Source: Boesenbergia rotunda (Eukaryota > Streptophyta > Magnoliopsida > Zingiberales > Zingiberaceae). From it: a stretch of DNA of 64,000 nucleotides. Each line of letters starts with the position of its first letter. Position 1 is the first letter of the stretch. The notes beneath the pieces were generated by a model. That model did no database searches. It was not told the DNA's origin and was given only the letters and a program-made list of their open reading frames with translations. The position numbers and the translations under genes were made by a program. Below are positions 1 to 9,597 of the stretch, piece after piece. The stretch lies in contig JAGFNQ010008734.1 of the NCBI GenBank assembly GCA_024364735.1, positions 1-64,000 of the forward strand, given 5' to 3'.

Positions 1-134
1 TGACGAGGCACGGAGGAGGTGACCGGCTCCGACAATGGCGGCGCTTTGCCGATCGTACAACATTCCATCAAGCTCCGCCATGATCCCCTTTCTCACAATC
101 GGGGTTGTCCCCGAACCTGGAAGCACCCTCACTG
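1..134. other. Flank sequence left of element A1
   Basis: This GC-rich segment is the left half of the site into which A1 inserted; it continues at 6862. The last five bases (CACTG, 130-134) are repeated at 6857-6861 as the target-site duplication. Read on the minus strand across the insertion, it carries the end of the reading frame that starts at 7124, with a stop codon at 68-70. No family was recognised. Confidence 0.6.
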
Positions 135-240
135 TGTTGGTGCAGGAAGCACCATATCGAACCTTGTTTTGATATTGGCAAAGGATTCAAAGTTAAGTTT
201 GTTTGTGATCTAACGTTGTTCACTGAGTGTGCAGAAAAAG

Positions 241-535
241 CCCTAGCGAAGGACTGCTAGGCAACTGGCGAAGGACTGCCAGTATCCAAGCCCTAGCGAA
301 GGACTGCTAGGCAACTGGCGAAGGACTGCCAGTATCCAAGCCTTAGCGAAGGACTGCTAGGCACTGGCGAAGGACTGCCAGCATCAAGCCCTAGCGAAGG
401 ACTGCTAGGTACTGGCGAAGGACTGCCAGCACCAAAAGCCCTAGCGAAGGACTGCTAGGCACTGGCGAAGGACTGCCAGCACCAATAGCCCTAGCGAAGG
501 ACTGCTAGGCAACTGGCGAAGGACTGCCAGTTCAC
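241..535 (+). repeat. Six-copy 49-bp tandem repeat in A1 U3
   Basis: Six imperfect units of 48-50 bp, each made of two half-units built on CTAGCGAAGGACTGCTAGG and CTGGCGAAGGACTGCCAG. Each half-unit is itself an interrupted inverted repeat (CTAG...CTAG, CTGGC...GCCAG). The 3' LTR has only one unit (about 5766-5810). The solo A LTR at 28986-30338 carries a diverged array of the same kind on the minus strand near 30000-30230. Confidence 0.9.
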
Positions 536-1180
536 AAGACCTGACAAAGGACCGTCAGGCAAAAGTCCAACCAAAGGAGCGGTTGGCATCAAGTAAACTC
601 TCCCGAGTGGAGTAGGTGAGGACGCGTTCCCCGTCGAGGGAACAGTAGGCGTCGGTTCGACCTAGGGCTCCATTTTGGAGACCAAAGTCAGAACCAAGAC
701 AGCTAAGGCTGTATAAAATAATAATTAATTGTTTTATTGTGTTTTTGGACTAACCCTTGATGCAGGACCGAAGGAACGTGTGTCTGCAACTCAGAGAGCC
801 TTAAAGGAGTGAGGCAACAGCTGAGTAAGGCGCCCTGAGTGTCCAGGGCGCCCTCAAGGTGAACTAGAACCAAGCGAAGCAAAATGGGCTTCGGCTGCTT
901 ACTGGGCAAGGCGCCCTCAGCAGCCAAGGCTCCCTCGTCAGCCAGGGCGCCCTCAGGAGCCAAGGCGCTTCGCGCCTAAGCCAGCAAAGGCGATCAACTC
1001 TATCCAGCCGAGAAGACCGGGTCAACCAAGGCGCCCTTAGCGACCAGGGCGCCCCAGAGGTCAAACCTCATCCCTATTCCGGTGGGATAACGCTTGACCG
1101 AGCGAAGCACGGATCGGATGACACGTGGCAGGGCGCCCCCGACGTCCAGGGCGCCCCCGACGTCCAGGGCTCCCTAGGTG

Positions 1181-1190
1181 CTATAAATAG
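1181..1190 (+). promoter_or_regulatory. TATA box of A1 5' LTR, inside an inverted repeat
   Basis: CTATAAATAG lies in the centre of GGTGCTAT-AA-ATAGCACC, a perfect 8-bp inverted repeat. By position, about 430 bp before the LTR end, it is the likely Pol II start region that separates U3 from R. The same structure is found in the 3' LTR. Confidence 0.6.
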
Positions 1191-1616
1191 CACCCCTCGA
1201 CCCCAAGCTTGATATCATCTTCGCTCCAACGCTTCCATACTCTTCTGTGCTCACGCCTTGCTCCGGAAACTGCCCAACTCGAGCCGACGATGTCCAGCTG
1301 CTCTGGAAAGTCAACCTACAACCGAACGTCGGTAAAAGAAGAGTTTCATTTTTCTTATTTTCAGTTTACGTTGCTATACTTGTAATCTCCTTTTTGTAAA
1401 TTGAATTTGCGCTCATATAGAATTGCCCAAAGTAAACGATCAACGATCGTGGGCCTTGGAGTAGGAGTCGACACAGGCTCCGAACCAAGTAAAAATCTCT
1501 GTGTCCTTTGTGTTGGTCTTTGTTTTTGTTTAATTCTGCTGCGTACGTACTCTTTAATAAAATCCGAAAGTTTTCCGATATTCACCCCCCTCTATCGGGC
1601 TCCTCGATCCAACAAG

Positions 1617-1628
1617 TGGTATCAGAGC
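1617..1628 (+). other. A1 primer-binding site (tRNA-iMet)
   Basis: TGGTATCAGAGC begins two bases after the LTR end. It is the usual plant complement of the initiator methionine tRNA 3' end. Confidence 0.9.
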
Positions 1629-2116
1629 GGGGAAGCTCAAATTTGGTACAACCACCAATTTGAGAGTATATTCGGATTTTACAAAATTGTTTTAATTTTT
1701 TTTTCCCTTGATTGAGGTTGGTGCAACACCACTCAATCTCGTTCGCCTTTTTCAATTTTGAATGCTCATTTTTTCCCTATAAGTCAGAATCAATAAAATA
1801 ATCAATTTCTAAAAATTTGTCATAATTTTTTTAATTATTATTTTAATATTATTTTTTCTCGAAAATCCTGCTACTTTAATTCGAGCAAATTTTTTTTTAA
1901 ATATTAAATTCTTATTTTTTATTATTAATCAGAATTGAGAAAATCATCATTCTCAAAATCTTGTCATAAATTATTTTCATTATTTTATTATTATTCTGCT
2001 TCGAAATTCGTGCAATTTATTTTTGGCTATTTTTTTCTCTTCTCCCGCACTACTAATCCAAGACCAAGTCTTGGTACATTTCTATTTTTTCTTTTTGTGT
2101 GCAAGATCTATCATTA
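1629..2116 (+). other. A1 leader, non-coding
   Basis: An AT-rich leader of about 490 bp with long T runs lies between the primer-binding site and gag. Short overlapping frames here show no family resemblance. No other structure was seen. Confidence 0.6.
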
Positions 2117-2908
2117 ATGGAGAATCAAGAATGGAACAGTGTTCGTCCGCCTCTATTCTCTGGCGGAAACTTCAGAACCTGGAAGGGTCTAATGGAATCC
2201 CTCCTAAAGGCCCATCAAGATCTATGGACAATAATCCAAACAGGATTCTCTCTTCCCGTAGAAGATGAGTTATCCATCGAATGGGACAAACTGGATGAAC
2301 AAACCCTCAACCAAATCGAGACCGATGCAAGGGCAACTTCGATCCTACAATGTGGCCTAACCAAGGAGCAACTTGAACTAGTAGGACCATTCAGATGTGC
2401 CAGAGAAATTTGGGAGAAACTAACCAATCTACACGAAGAGAGCTCCGAAATTGAGTTAACACCTGACTGCGAGATCGAGCCAGAGTCAGAAGACGAATTG
2501 ACTGAGACAAAAATGGTAACCAATTTCGAATCCTTTTTTGAATCACGATTAGATAATCCAACAGATACTATAATGGTCGAGAAAGGTATAATTTCTAGTA
2601 TAGGGAAAACTCCAAGAGAACCACCAAAGAAGAAGATTCAACCTGTACCCGAGTCCAACTCAGACTCAGAATTTGACGACAAAAAAGGAGATCGACCCAA
2701 TACGGTCCGATTAGCTCATGGTCACTACAAGAATACTAGACAAACGATCGGGAGAGGTAAGCTTACAGTATTTGAAAACCCCTTATTTACCATGAATAAT
2801 ATGATTGAATCTTATAAATTAGTTAAGGCTAATTTGTTAGAAAATTTAATTCATAATATTATTGTTTTTGATAATCCAGAATATTATTACGATTATGATG
2901 TAACATAG
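2117..2908 (+). CDS. A1 gag-like protein
   Basis: An open frame of 263 codons when started at the ATG at 2117, which fits the start context of related gag proteins better than the in-frame ATG at 2099. Residues about 1-115 hold the copia-type gag N-terminal fold (a PLFSGGNFRTWK-like start, then ILQCGLTKEQL and AREIWEKL), which forms the particle shell. The rest is acidic, then lysine-rich, then ends in a tyrosine-rich tail. No CCHC zinc knuckle is present, which is unusual for a complete gag. It is the only frame of this element with support. It is intact and might still supply a capsid-like protein, but no partner pol lies in the element. Confidence 0.75.
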   Translation: MENQEWNSVRPPLFSGGNFRTWKGLMESLLKAHQDLWTIIQTGFSLPVEDELSIEWDKLDEQTLNQIETDARATSILQCGLTKEQLELVGPFRCAREIWEKLTNLHEESSEIELTPDCEIEPESEDELTETKMVTNFESFFESRLDNPTDTIMVEKGIISSIGKTPREPPKKKIQPVPESNSDSEFDDKKGDRPNTVRLAHGHYKNTRQTIGRGKLTVFENPLFTMNNMIESYKLVKANLLENLIHNIIVFDNPEYYYDYDVT

Positions 2909-5644
2909 ATCATTTTTTTTATGCTTTAATTGTAAGTTTCTTTTTATTTTATGTTTATGTTCTTTTTGCTTAAAATTAGGATTGATTAGTTTAAGGACAA
3001 AACAGTTTAACTGAAACTTGACAACATAGTATTGGGTGGAGGTGAGATGATAGTACGTTAGGGAAACCAACTCTAATAAGATTAAGTTTACTTGGTCTCT
3101 TTAGACTGGTGAAACTAGCCGAAGCTACCGATCCAAAATCCAAACTAGTTAGACCAGAAATTTTTCAAAGAATAATTTTGAAAATGAAATTTCATTAAAA
3201 GGCTTTGTTAAGGAAAGGGTGGATGATCCCATAAGGCTACGGCCAAAGAAGGCCTAGTGCCTCGCCAAGACCTGGAAGCCAATTTTTGAATTTCAAATTC
3301 AAATTACTTTTTGTCAAATTCGAATCTAACACAAATGTTCAGTTAATCTTAGATTCAAATATTTCTTTTCAAATTAAATTTAAAACCAATTGTTTTCAAA
3401 ATTAATCTAACTTTTCAAAATTAACCATGTTTTCAAAATTAAAATATTTGTCTCACAAAACCCATAAGATTAACATATTTGATCACATAGAACTGGATGA
3501 GATATCTAGGACCTAAGAATATAAAATTAAAATATTTGTCTCACAAAACCCATAAGGTTAATATGTTTGATCACATAGAACTGGGTGAGATATCTAGGAC
3601 CTAAGAATATATGTCACTATTCTTTTAAATAAAACTCAAAGTGCTCCAAAAAAAAATATTCAAAATTATCTCTATTTTTTTCAAAATATTGAATTTCATG
3701 TTAAAATAGACTCGTTTTTAAATAGAATTTAGGGTTTGATTAATTTAGCTATTTGATTGGTCAAACATAACTGAGTCAAACCTGTCAACATAGTCAAACA
3801 TGGACATTAGATTAAGTTAAACGGTACAGGGGGAGTAGTTTATTCTTTTCTTTCAAAGTATTTTTGAAAAATTATTACCATTTCAAAAGGGGTTTTGAAA
3901 AATTGTGTTATCATACCAGATTGTATTTTCAAAAATATATTTCCTTAAAAATGATCATACTCAAAAGGCATGTTCAAAATTGTTTCTTTAATTTTGACAA
4001 ACCCTAAGACTAAGAGGAGGATTAACTTGTGGTCAACAAGCCTCCTAGGACTATGTCAGATTCAGTGGGAGCTCAAATTAAAAGAAATACTATATTTTCC
4101 AATAATCACTATATTTTTTAAAATTGTGCTTTACAAAAACCATTATTATTTCAAAATGTTTTTCGAAAACAGGGTTTCTGCTCAAATTGAATTTACTAAA
4201 AATTATATTACCATGCTAGTATTCAAAACTATTCTTTTGATTTTAGTAAACCCTAAAGACACAAAGGAAGGTCCACTTAATGATCTACAAGGACTCCGAG
4301 GATGTGTCAAATTTAGGGGGAGTCTAAACCAAAAGAAATTATGTCTAACAAGTATTTTCTTTTGCAATTATCTTTGAAATTATTAAATAACTCTTTTGAT
4401 ATGAACTGAACCCTAAGAACTAGAGGAAGAATACTTGTGGTCAACAAGCTTCCAAGGACTGCGTCAAGTTTAGGGGGAGATCAAATTAAAAGAATTATTG
4501 AACATTTTCAAAACTATATGTTTTCATGGACTGCAAGTTTAAAATCTGTTTGAAAACTTAAATAATTTTTTTAAAATACTATTATTTTATTTTTCGAAAT
4601 TTTTATGGCTTATAAAATTATTTTTGAAATACTTAGGAATATTATTTTACTTGGGTTGAAAAATTTCCAGGACACTTAGGAAAATGTCCTTGTAGTTAAC
4701 AAGGTTTCCTAGGATTGTGTCAGACTGGAAAAGAAATCAAGTCAAATATTCAAAATAAAATTAATTTTTGTTGCATAATCTTCAAAAGTACTTCTATTTT
4801 TCAAAGTATAATGTTTTGAAAAGTACTAATACTTGTAAAGGCAATAGTGTTCTAAGTGCATGAAGTTTCTAAAAGATTTGCCTACAAATATAAAATATTT
4901 TTTAAGTGGAGTTTTGTTGGTGCAGCTTAAAGTTTTTTTTGCTATACTTTCAAGAATTATGCTAAGTATGTTTATGTTTTCAAAACTCATAGGCTCTGGT
5001 ACATAAATTATTTTTTATCTTAGAAATGGTTTAAAACTTATACTTAAAGACCTTGTTTTCCAAAATGCACAAAGTGTTTCCAAACAAATAGTTCTAAGTA
5101 GATTTTTACTTAGTAAACAAAATTTGCCTAAGCAAAGACTTTTTGAAAATTTTGGCAAATGTTTGTCTTAGTGAAAAAACTTGTTTAGAAATTTTTTAAG
5201 ATTTTGTTTTTCAAAATACAAAAAGTATTTCCAAGCAAGGTTTTCTCTCAGTTCTCAAAGTTGAACCATTTGTTAGGGAAATTTGGTTTCAAAATCTTGC
5301 CTAATTAAAATTCTTTTTGCAAAGCTAAGTAAAACTGTTGTAACAAAATTTAAGTTTGCAATTTTTTTTTTAACTTTACCTTGTTCACCCATGTTTATTT
5401 TTGATATATGTCAAAGGGGGAGGAAAGGTCAAAGTTAAGTATTTTATAACACAAATACTCAGGGTTTTAGGGGGAGTATGAGAAATAAAGGATTTTTTTC
5501 TTTTCAAATCTTACCTTGTGTTATTAAATGTTATAAAGTTTTTACTTAACATTGAATTGTGTAAAATTGCTATACTTCATTTTTACATTATATTCTCAAC
5601 TATTATAAAGTTTTTTACTTAACTTTGAATTGTGTTGCCATAAT
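2909..5644 (+). other. A1 non-coding internal region with diverged repeats
   Basis: About 2.7 kb of AT-rich sequence fills the place where pol would be. It has no supported frame. It holds a tandem duplication at 3442-3612 and four diverged copies of a block that pairs 'ccctaagac..agagg', 'gtggtcaacaag' and 'ggggag' words, near 4000-4085, 4250-4340, 4405-4490 and 4665-4745. Purine clusters of the type GGGGGAG recur at 3828, 4316, 4473, 5416 and 5469, resembling weak copies of the polypurine tract. Confidence 0.7.
3442..3612 (+). repeat. Tandem duplication, about 87-bp unit
   Basis: Two near-identical copies sit side by side, each starting AAAATATTTGTCTCACAAA and ending in CTAGGACCTAAGAATATA. 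They differ at only a few bases (for example AAGATTAACATATT against AAGGTTAATATGTT), so the duplication is recent relative to the rest of the region. Confidence 0.85.
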
Positions 5645-5659
5645 AAAAAAGGGGGAGAT
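5645..5659 (+). other. A1 polypurine tract
   Basis: AAAAAAGGGGGAGAT ends directly at the first base of the 3' LTR. This is the expected second-strand primer of an LTR element. Confidence 0.88.
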
Positions 5660-6856
5660 TGTTGGTGCAGGAAGCACCATATCGAACCTTGTTTTGATAT
5701 TGGCAAAGGATTCAAAGTTAAGTTTGTTTGTGATCTAACGTTGTTCACTAAGTGTGCAGAAAAAGCCCTAGCGAAGGACTGCTAGGCAACTGGCGAAGGA
5801 CTGCCAGTTCATAAGACCTGACAAAGGACCGTCAGGCAAAAGTCCAACCAAAGGAGCGGTTGGCATCAGGTAAACTCTCCCGAGTGGAGTAGGTGAGGAC
5901 GCGTTCCCCGTCGAGGGAACAGTAGGCGTCGGTTCGACCTAGGGCTCCATTTTGGAGACCAAAGTCAGAACCAAGACAGCTAAGGCTGTATAAAATAATA
6001 ATTAATTGTTTTATTGTGTTTTTGGACTAACCCTTGATGCAGGACCGAAGGAACGTGTGTCTGCAACTCAGAGAGCCTCAAAGGAGTGAGGCAACAGCTG
6101 AGTAAGGCGCCCTGAGTGTCCAGGGCGCCCTCAAGGTGAACCAGAACCAAGCGAAGCAAAATGGGCTTCGGCTGCTTACTGGGCAAGGCGCCCTCAGCGC
6201 CAAAGGCGCCCTCAGGAGCCAAGGCGCTTCACGCCTAAGCCAGCAAAGGCGATCAACTCTATCCAGCCGAGAAGACCGGGTCAACCAAGGCGCCCTCAGC
6301 GACCAGGGCGCCCCAGAGGTCAAACCTCATCCCTATTCCGGTGGGATAACGCTTGACCGAGCGAAGCACGGATCGGATGACACGTGGCAGGGCGCCCCCG
6401 ACGTCCAGGGCGCCCTAGGTGCTATAAATAGCACCCCTCGACCCCAAGCTTGATATCATCTTCGCTCCAACGCTTCCATACTCTTCTGTGCTCACGCCCT
6501 GCTCCGGAAACTGCCCAACTCGAGCCGACGACGTCCCGCTGCTCCGGAAAGTCAACCTACAACCGGACGTCGATTAAAGAAGAGCTTCATTTTTCTTATT
6601 TTCAGTTTACGTTGCTATACTTGTAATCTCCTTTTTGTAAACTGAATTTGCGCTCATATAGAATTGCCCAAAGTAAACGATCAACGATCGTGGGCCTTGG
6701 AGTAGGAGTCGACACAGGCTCCGAACCAAGTAAAAATCTCTGTGTCCTTTGTGTTGGTCTTTGTTTTTGTTTAATTCCGCTGCGTACATACTCTTTAATA
6801 AAATCCGAAAGTTTTCCGATATTCACCCCCCCTCTATCGGGCTCCTCGATCCAACA
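5660..6856 (+). repeat. A1 3' LTR
   Basis: A 1197-bp LTR with the same ends as 135-1614. It has a single copy of the 49-bp U3 unit and a simpler GGGCGCCC stretch. TATA box CTATAAATAG lies at 6422-6431, again inside the GGTGCTAT/ATAGCACC inverted repeat. It is followed by the duplication CACTG. Confidence 0.93.
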
Positions 6857-7124
6857 CACTGCCTCCACCCTCGGCCTGTGCTTCTGGGCAGCCGTTGAAG
6901 CCACCCTTCACGACAGGCAACGGGATCGGGACGTGGACTATGGAAGTAACATCGTCGGAGCCCTTGCGCCGTCGTGGCATGTCCGCGTCGGGCATTCTCC
7001 TCGCCGCGACTGGCCCGGTGGACTCCAAGGACGAGATCAAATTGGTCGACCTCACCTTCCGACAGTGGAACAGGCCGTAGCCAAACATCCTGGGAGAGTC
7101 GTCGTCGGCGCCTATAGCTTCCAT
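6857..7124 (-). pseudogene. Unknown ORF interrupted by A1 (5' part)
   Basis: A minus-strand frame starts with ATG at 7124, directly after an in-frame TAG. It runs into the A1 insertion point after a glycine-serine run. Removing A1 and one duplication copy keeps the same frame open into 134-71 and ends at the stop at 68-70, about 110 codons in total. The protein is proline- and arginine-containing with a stretch VPIPLPVVKGG; no family was recognised. It could be an exon, part of an older Tat-like element, or a chance frame in GC-rich DNA. The restored frame across the insertion is the only support. Confidence 0.3.
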
Positions 7125-7319
7125 CTAGGGGTTACGGCCCCGGAGGCGGATGCCAGTGATTGCACACGACAAACGAGAGCAAGAAGCAGGCGACAACGAC
7201 TCATCTATAAAGTGCGTGCTTTTTCCATGACCACGACTTCAACTTGCATGATCGCTAATAGGGATGAATAATTGAGGAGGACACGTGACATGGGAAAGCT
7301 ACGTGACAGTGTCGACCAA
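7125..7319. other. Flank sequence, nothing recognised
   Basis: GC-moderate sequence between the interrupted ORF and the repeats. No gene, promoter or repeat structure was recognised. Confidence 0.4.
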
Positions 7320-7555
7320 GTTAGAGACCCGAGGTCAGACCGGGAGCTCGAGCTTTCGAGACTATCTTGAGAGAATGGAGGAGGCCCCGAGGCCAGACCG
7401 GGAGTTTGGTTCCCGAGATTATCTTGGGAGAATAGAGGAAGGCCCTCGAGGCCAGTCCGGGATCTCGAGCACCCAAGACTATCTCGGAGGAATGAGGAAG
7501 GTCCCCGAACTCAGTCTGGGAGATAAGACTCTGAGACCAACTCGGGAGAGTGGAG
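7320..7555 (+). repeat. Imperfect tandem repeat, about 60-66-bp unit
   Basis: Three to four diverged units, each with the order GAGGCCAGACCGGGA, a 'tcgag/gagattatct' block and 'ggagaatggaggaa'. The frame through them (7285-7560) is open, giving a repeated R-DYL-RME pattern, but this is more likely a by-product of the repeat than a protein. Such arrays are common in the LTRs of Tat-group gypsy elements. Confidence 0.6.
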
Positions 7556-7599
7556 CCTAAAGGGAAGCTTAGGGATAAGAGAACAAAGCTTCAAATACC

Positions 7600-8225
7600 C
7601 TCCCCTCCTTCCAGAACAGAAAATTCAACAGGTAATTATTGCTTGTAACGCATGGTAATGATGATCTTAATAGTCACGATGGTTGTTACCAGTCATCATG
7701 GAGAGGAGAACACTTGTCAAATAACCAATGACCATGAAATGTGGGAGGCGAGGGGGGAGGTCGAGATACGTGGGGGGGGGGGGGAGGCGTCTGGTATATC
7801 GTCAGGTATATAAGATGCTTTGACACTTAGATAAAGGGGATAAGATTTTGGAACTCGAATACTTTAGTTTCTCGTTTTCCTCCCTAGAAGAATGATTTCT
7901 GACTTGAATGTCAGAGAGCGCTCCACCGGAACTTCTTCCGGTCCATCCCCTTTATGCTCGTATTAATTTCCCAGGCGCTGACATCCTCTCCTCGTCATCG
8001 TCATCTTGGGCTGTGCTTTGGTAATTCGTATCCCGTCGTTCACTTTCGGAACAAATTTTTGACGCCGTCTGTGGGAAATTAGTCTAAGAATCAGAAGAAA
8101 CTTCTTCCGGTGCATCCCCTTTATGGTTATCTTAATTTCACAGGCGCTGACATCCTCTCCTTGTCATCATCATCCTAGGCTGCGCTTTGGTAATTCGTCA
8201 TCCCCGTCGTTCACTTCTGGAACAA
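7600..8225 (+). repeat. LTR-end relic with primer-site-like motif and direct repeat
   Basis: TTTTTGACGCCGTCTGTGGGAA at 8056-8077 resembles the LTR-end and primer-binding-site junction of Tat/Retand-type gypsy elements. The roughly 125 bp before it (7925-8055) are repeated after it (8101-8222) with scattered changes; both copies start CTTCTTCCGGT and include CAGGCGCTGACATCCTCTCC. This may be an LTR fragment plus a partial second copy. A run of 13 G at 7778-7790 lies upstream. Confidence 0.45.
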
Positions 8226-8431
8226 GAGAGGACTCAGAGGCAAAGAGGGAGTCCAGGCAATGGTCCACCTTAACTCGGAGATCTCTGCTAACCTCCGCTT
8301 GCATTTGGCCTGCCCGATGGGCTCGGTACACCTACACTTTCAGCTCCTTCACTTGCTTGTGCAGAGTTTCAGTCTCCTGCTCAGGAGATTCGCCGGCCCA
8401 AAAGAAGGCACTTAGAAGTAGCTTGACATAA
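8223..8431 (-). pseudogene. Fragment of a coiled-coil-like ORF, possibly Tat-group
   Basis: On the minus strand the sequence reads as a heptad-rich helix (for example ETETLHKQVKELK) broken by stops. Such segments occur in the first ORF of Tat-group gypsy elements. It sits next to the Tat-like LTR-end relic. Assignment is tentative. Confidence 0.25.
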
Positions 8432-9597
8432 GAAACAGTTGATGGTTGGGGTATGGCTTGGCGGGCTTCCTAAGCAAATATTTGATCATCCATGAGAGAC
8501 CTCTCCATATCTACGGATTAAAAATTTAATCTGAATGGAGACCTATCTCCCAAACGACCATCTCGTCGTCGTACTAATTAGTTCGAGTTATAACTTAGCC
8601 AAACTCAAAGTTCGAGCCTTGTAACTTGCCTAACCAATTGGTCGCGGAAAAGACGACGAGCGGATTGCTAATTTTTATGTTTATCTTCGGGGTCCATGAC
8701 ATAATTAATTATCAACATTAATTAACACATAATTAAACCATGATAATTAATTAAAGACACACATGCGATAATAAGAATATCACATAAAATGATAGAATAA
8801 AAGGAGAAGTCAAAGAGAGAGATATACCTCTTCTTTTACCTCGCGATCTTCTATCGTATGACCCTCCCCTCTTGGACGTTGTGTGGGCGACGATCTACCA
8901 AGACCCGGAGTCACCAATGCCCTCCAATATCACCGTCTTCTTCCCTCTTCCATGCGCCAACAAAAACCCTAAGCCTAGGGTTTTCAGCTGGCCTCCACCT
9001 CCACCTCCTCTTGCGCCGCCGGCCACCACCAAGCCCGAGGATTGCCGTCCACAAGAGAGCTGAGGTGAAGAAGAATAGGAAGATGAAGAAGTGGAAGAAG
9101 ACGATAGAAAAGATCTCTTCTCCTTCCCCACAAACCCGCCAAAACCCTAGCCTCTTTCCTCAATGCCGCTGGCGCCAACAAGGGAGGAATAGCCCTGTTA
9201 TCCGGCCGCCGACCACCTCTCTGCCTTGCTCTTAGCTTGCACACGCCAAGGAAGAAGAAGTGATGAAGAAAGAAGGAGAAATAGAGAAGAAGAAGAAGAA
9301 GAGAATGAGACTTCTCTTCTTCATAGCCAGCGCCGCAAAACCACAAGGTGGTTGCCCCCGGCAGGTCTTTCTCCCTCTCTTCTACCTGTCACCGAACTCT
9401 CCTAGACTGGTTGAAGCTCCATGCCAAAGAGGAGGAACTGATGAAGGTGGAAACTGGAGAAAACACCTCCTTCTTCCTCCCCTACACCCGACACAAGAAA
9501 ACCCTAAGAGAGAGAGAGAGTAGAGAGGAATAGGGTTTTTGGGTTGTGTTGTGTATTGGATGATTGAATCATTAGCCTTGGTTTCATGACTTCTATG
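8432..9597 (-). repeat. Old LTR-like sequence (part 1), U5 side
   Basis: Together with 11796-12204 this was one sequence before the B solo LTR inserted (duplication CTATG). Read on the minus strand it looks like an LTR: a TATA-like CTATAAATA near 11812 in the other part, then a CT-rich leader-like stretch here (9100-9540) that is low in complexity on both strands. Clear TG...CA ends were not found. The overlapping short frames at 8858-9533 are products of the GAAGAA/CTTCTT composition. Confidence 0.35.

Larger units (their letters stand above)
135..1614 (+). repeat. A1 5' LTR
   Basis: The LTR runs from TGTTGG to CCAACA and is followed directly by the primer-binding site. It matches 5660-6856 throughout but is 283 bp longer. 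About 245 bp of this is five extra copies of a 49-bp unit near 241-535; the rest is two short insertions of about 18 bp, near 919-945 and 1149-1170, in the stretch rich in GGGCGCC words. It contains a TATA box at 1181-1190. Confidence 0.93.
135..6856 (+). mobile_element. A1: complete gag-only LTR retrotransposon
   Basis: A complete element with two LTRs starting TGTTGG and ending CCAACA, a tRNA-iMet primer-binding site, one gag frame, a long non-coding region and a polypurine tract. The flanking duplication CACTG (130-134 and 6857-6861) is perfect. No protease, integrase, reverse transcriptase or RNase H is seen in any frame between gag and the polypurine tract, so it must borrow these from an autonomous partner. 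The gag resembles Ty1/copia gag proteins, which places it on the copia side. The two LTRs differ in length (1480 and 1197 bp), mostly through repeat copy number. Confidence 0.92.

Noticed and set aside
241..535. CRISPR-like direct repeats with spacers
   Set aside because: The units are contiguous, vary in sequence, and lie inside a plant LTR whose other copy has one unit.
8858..9533. Several short ORFs on both strands
   Set aside because: The region is low-complexity GAAGAA/CTTCTT sequence that opens many frames; no family resemblance.
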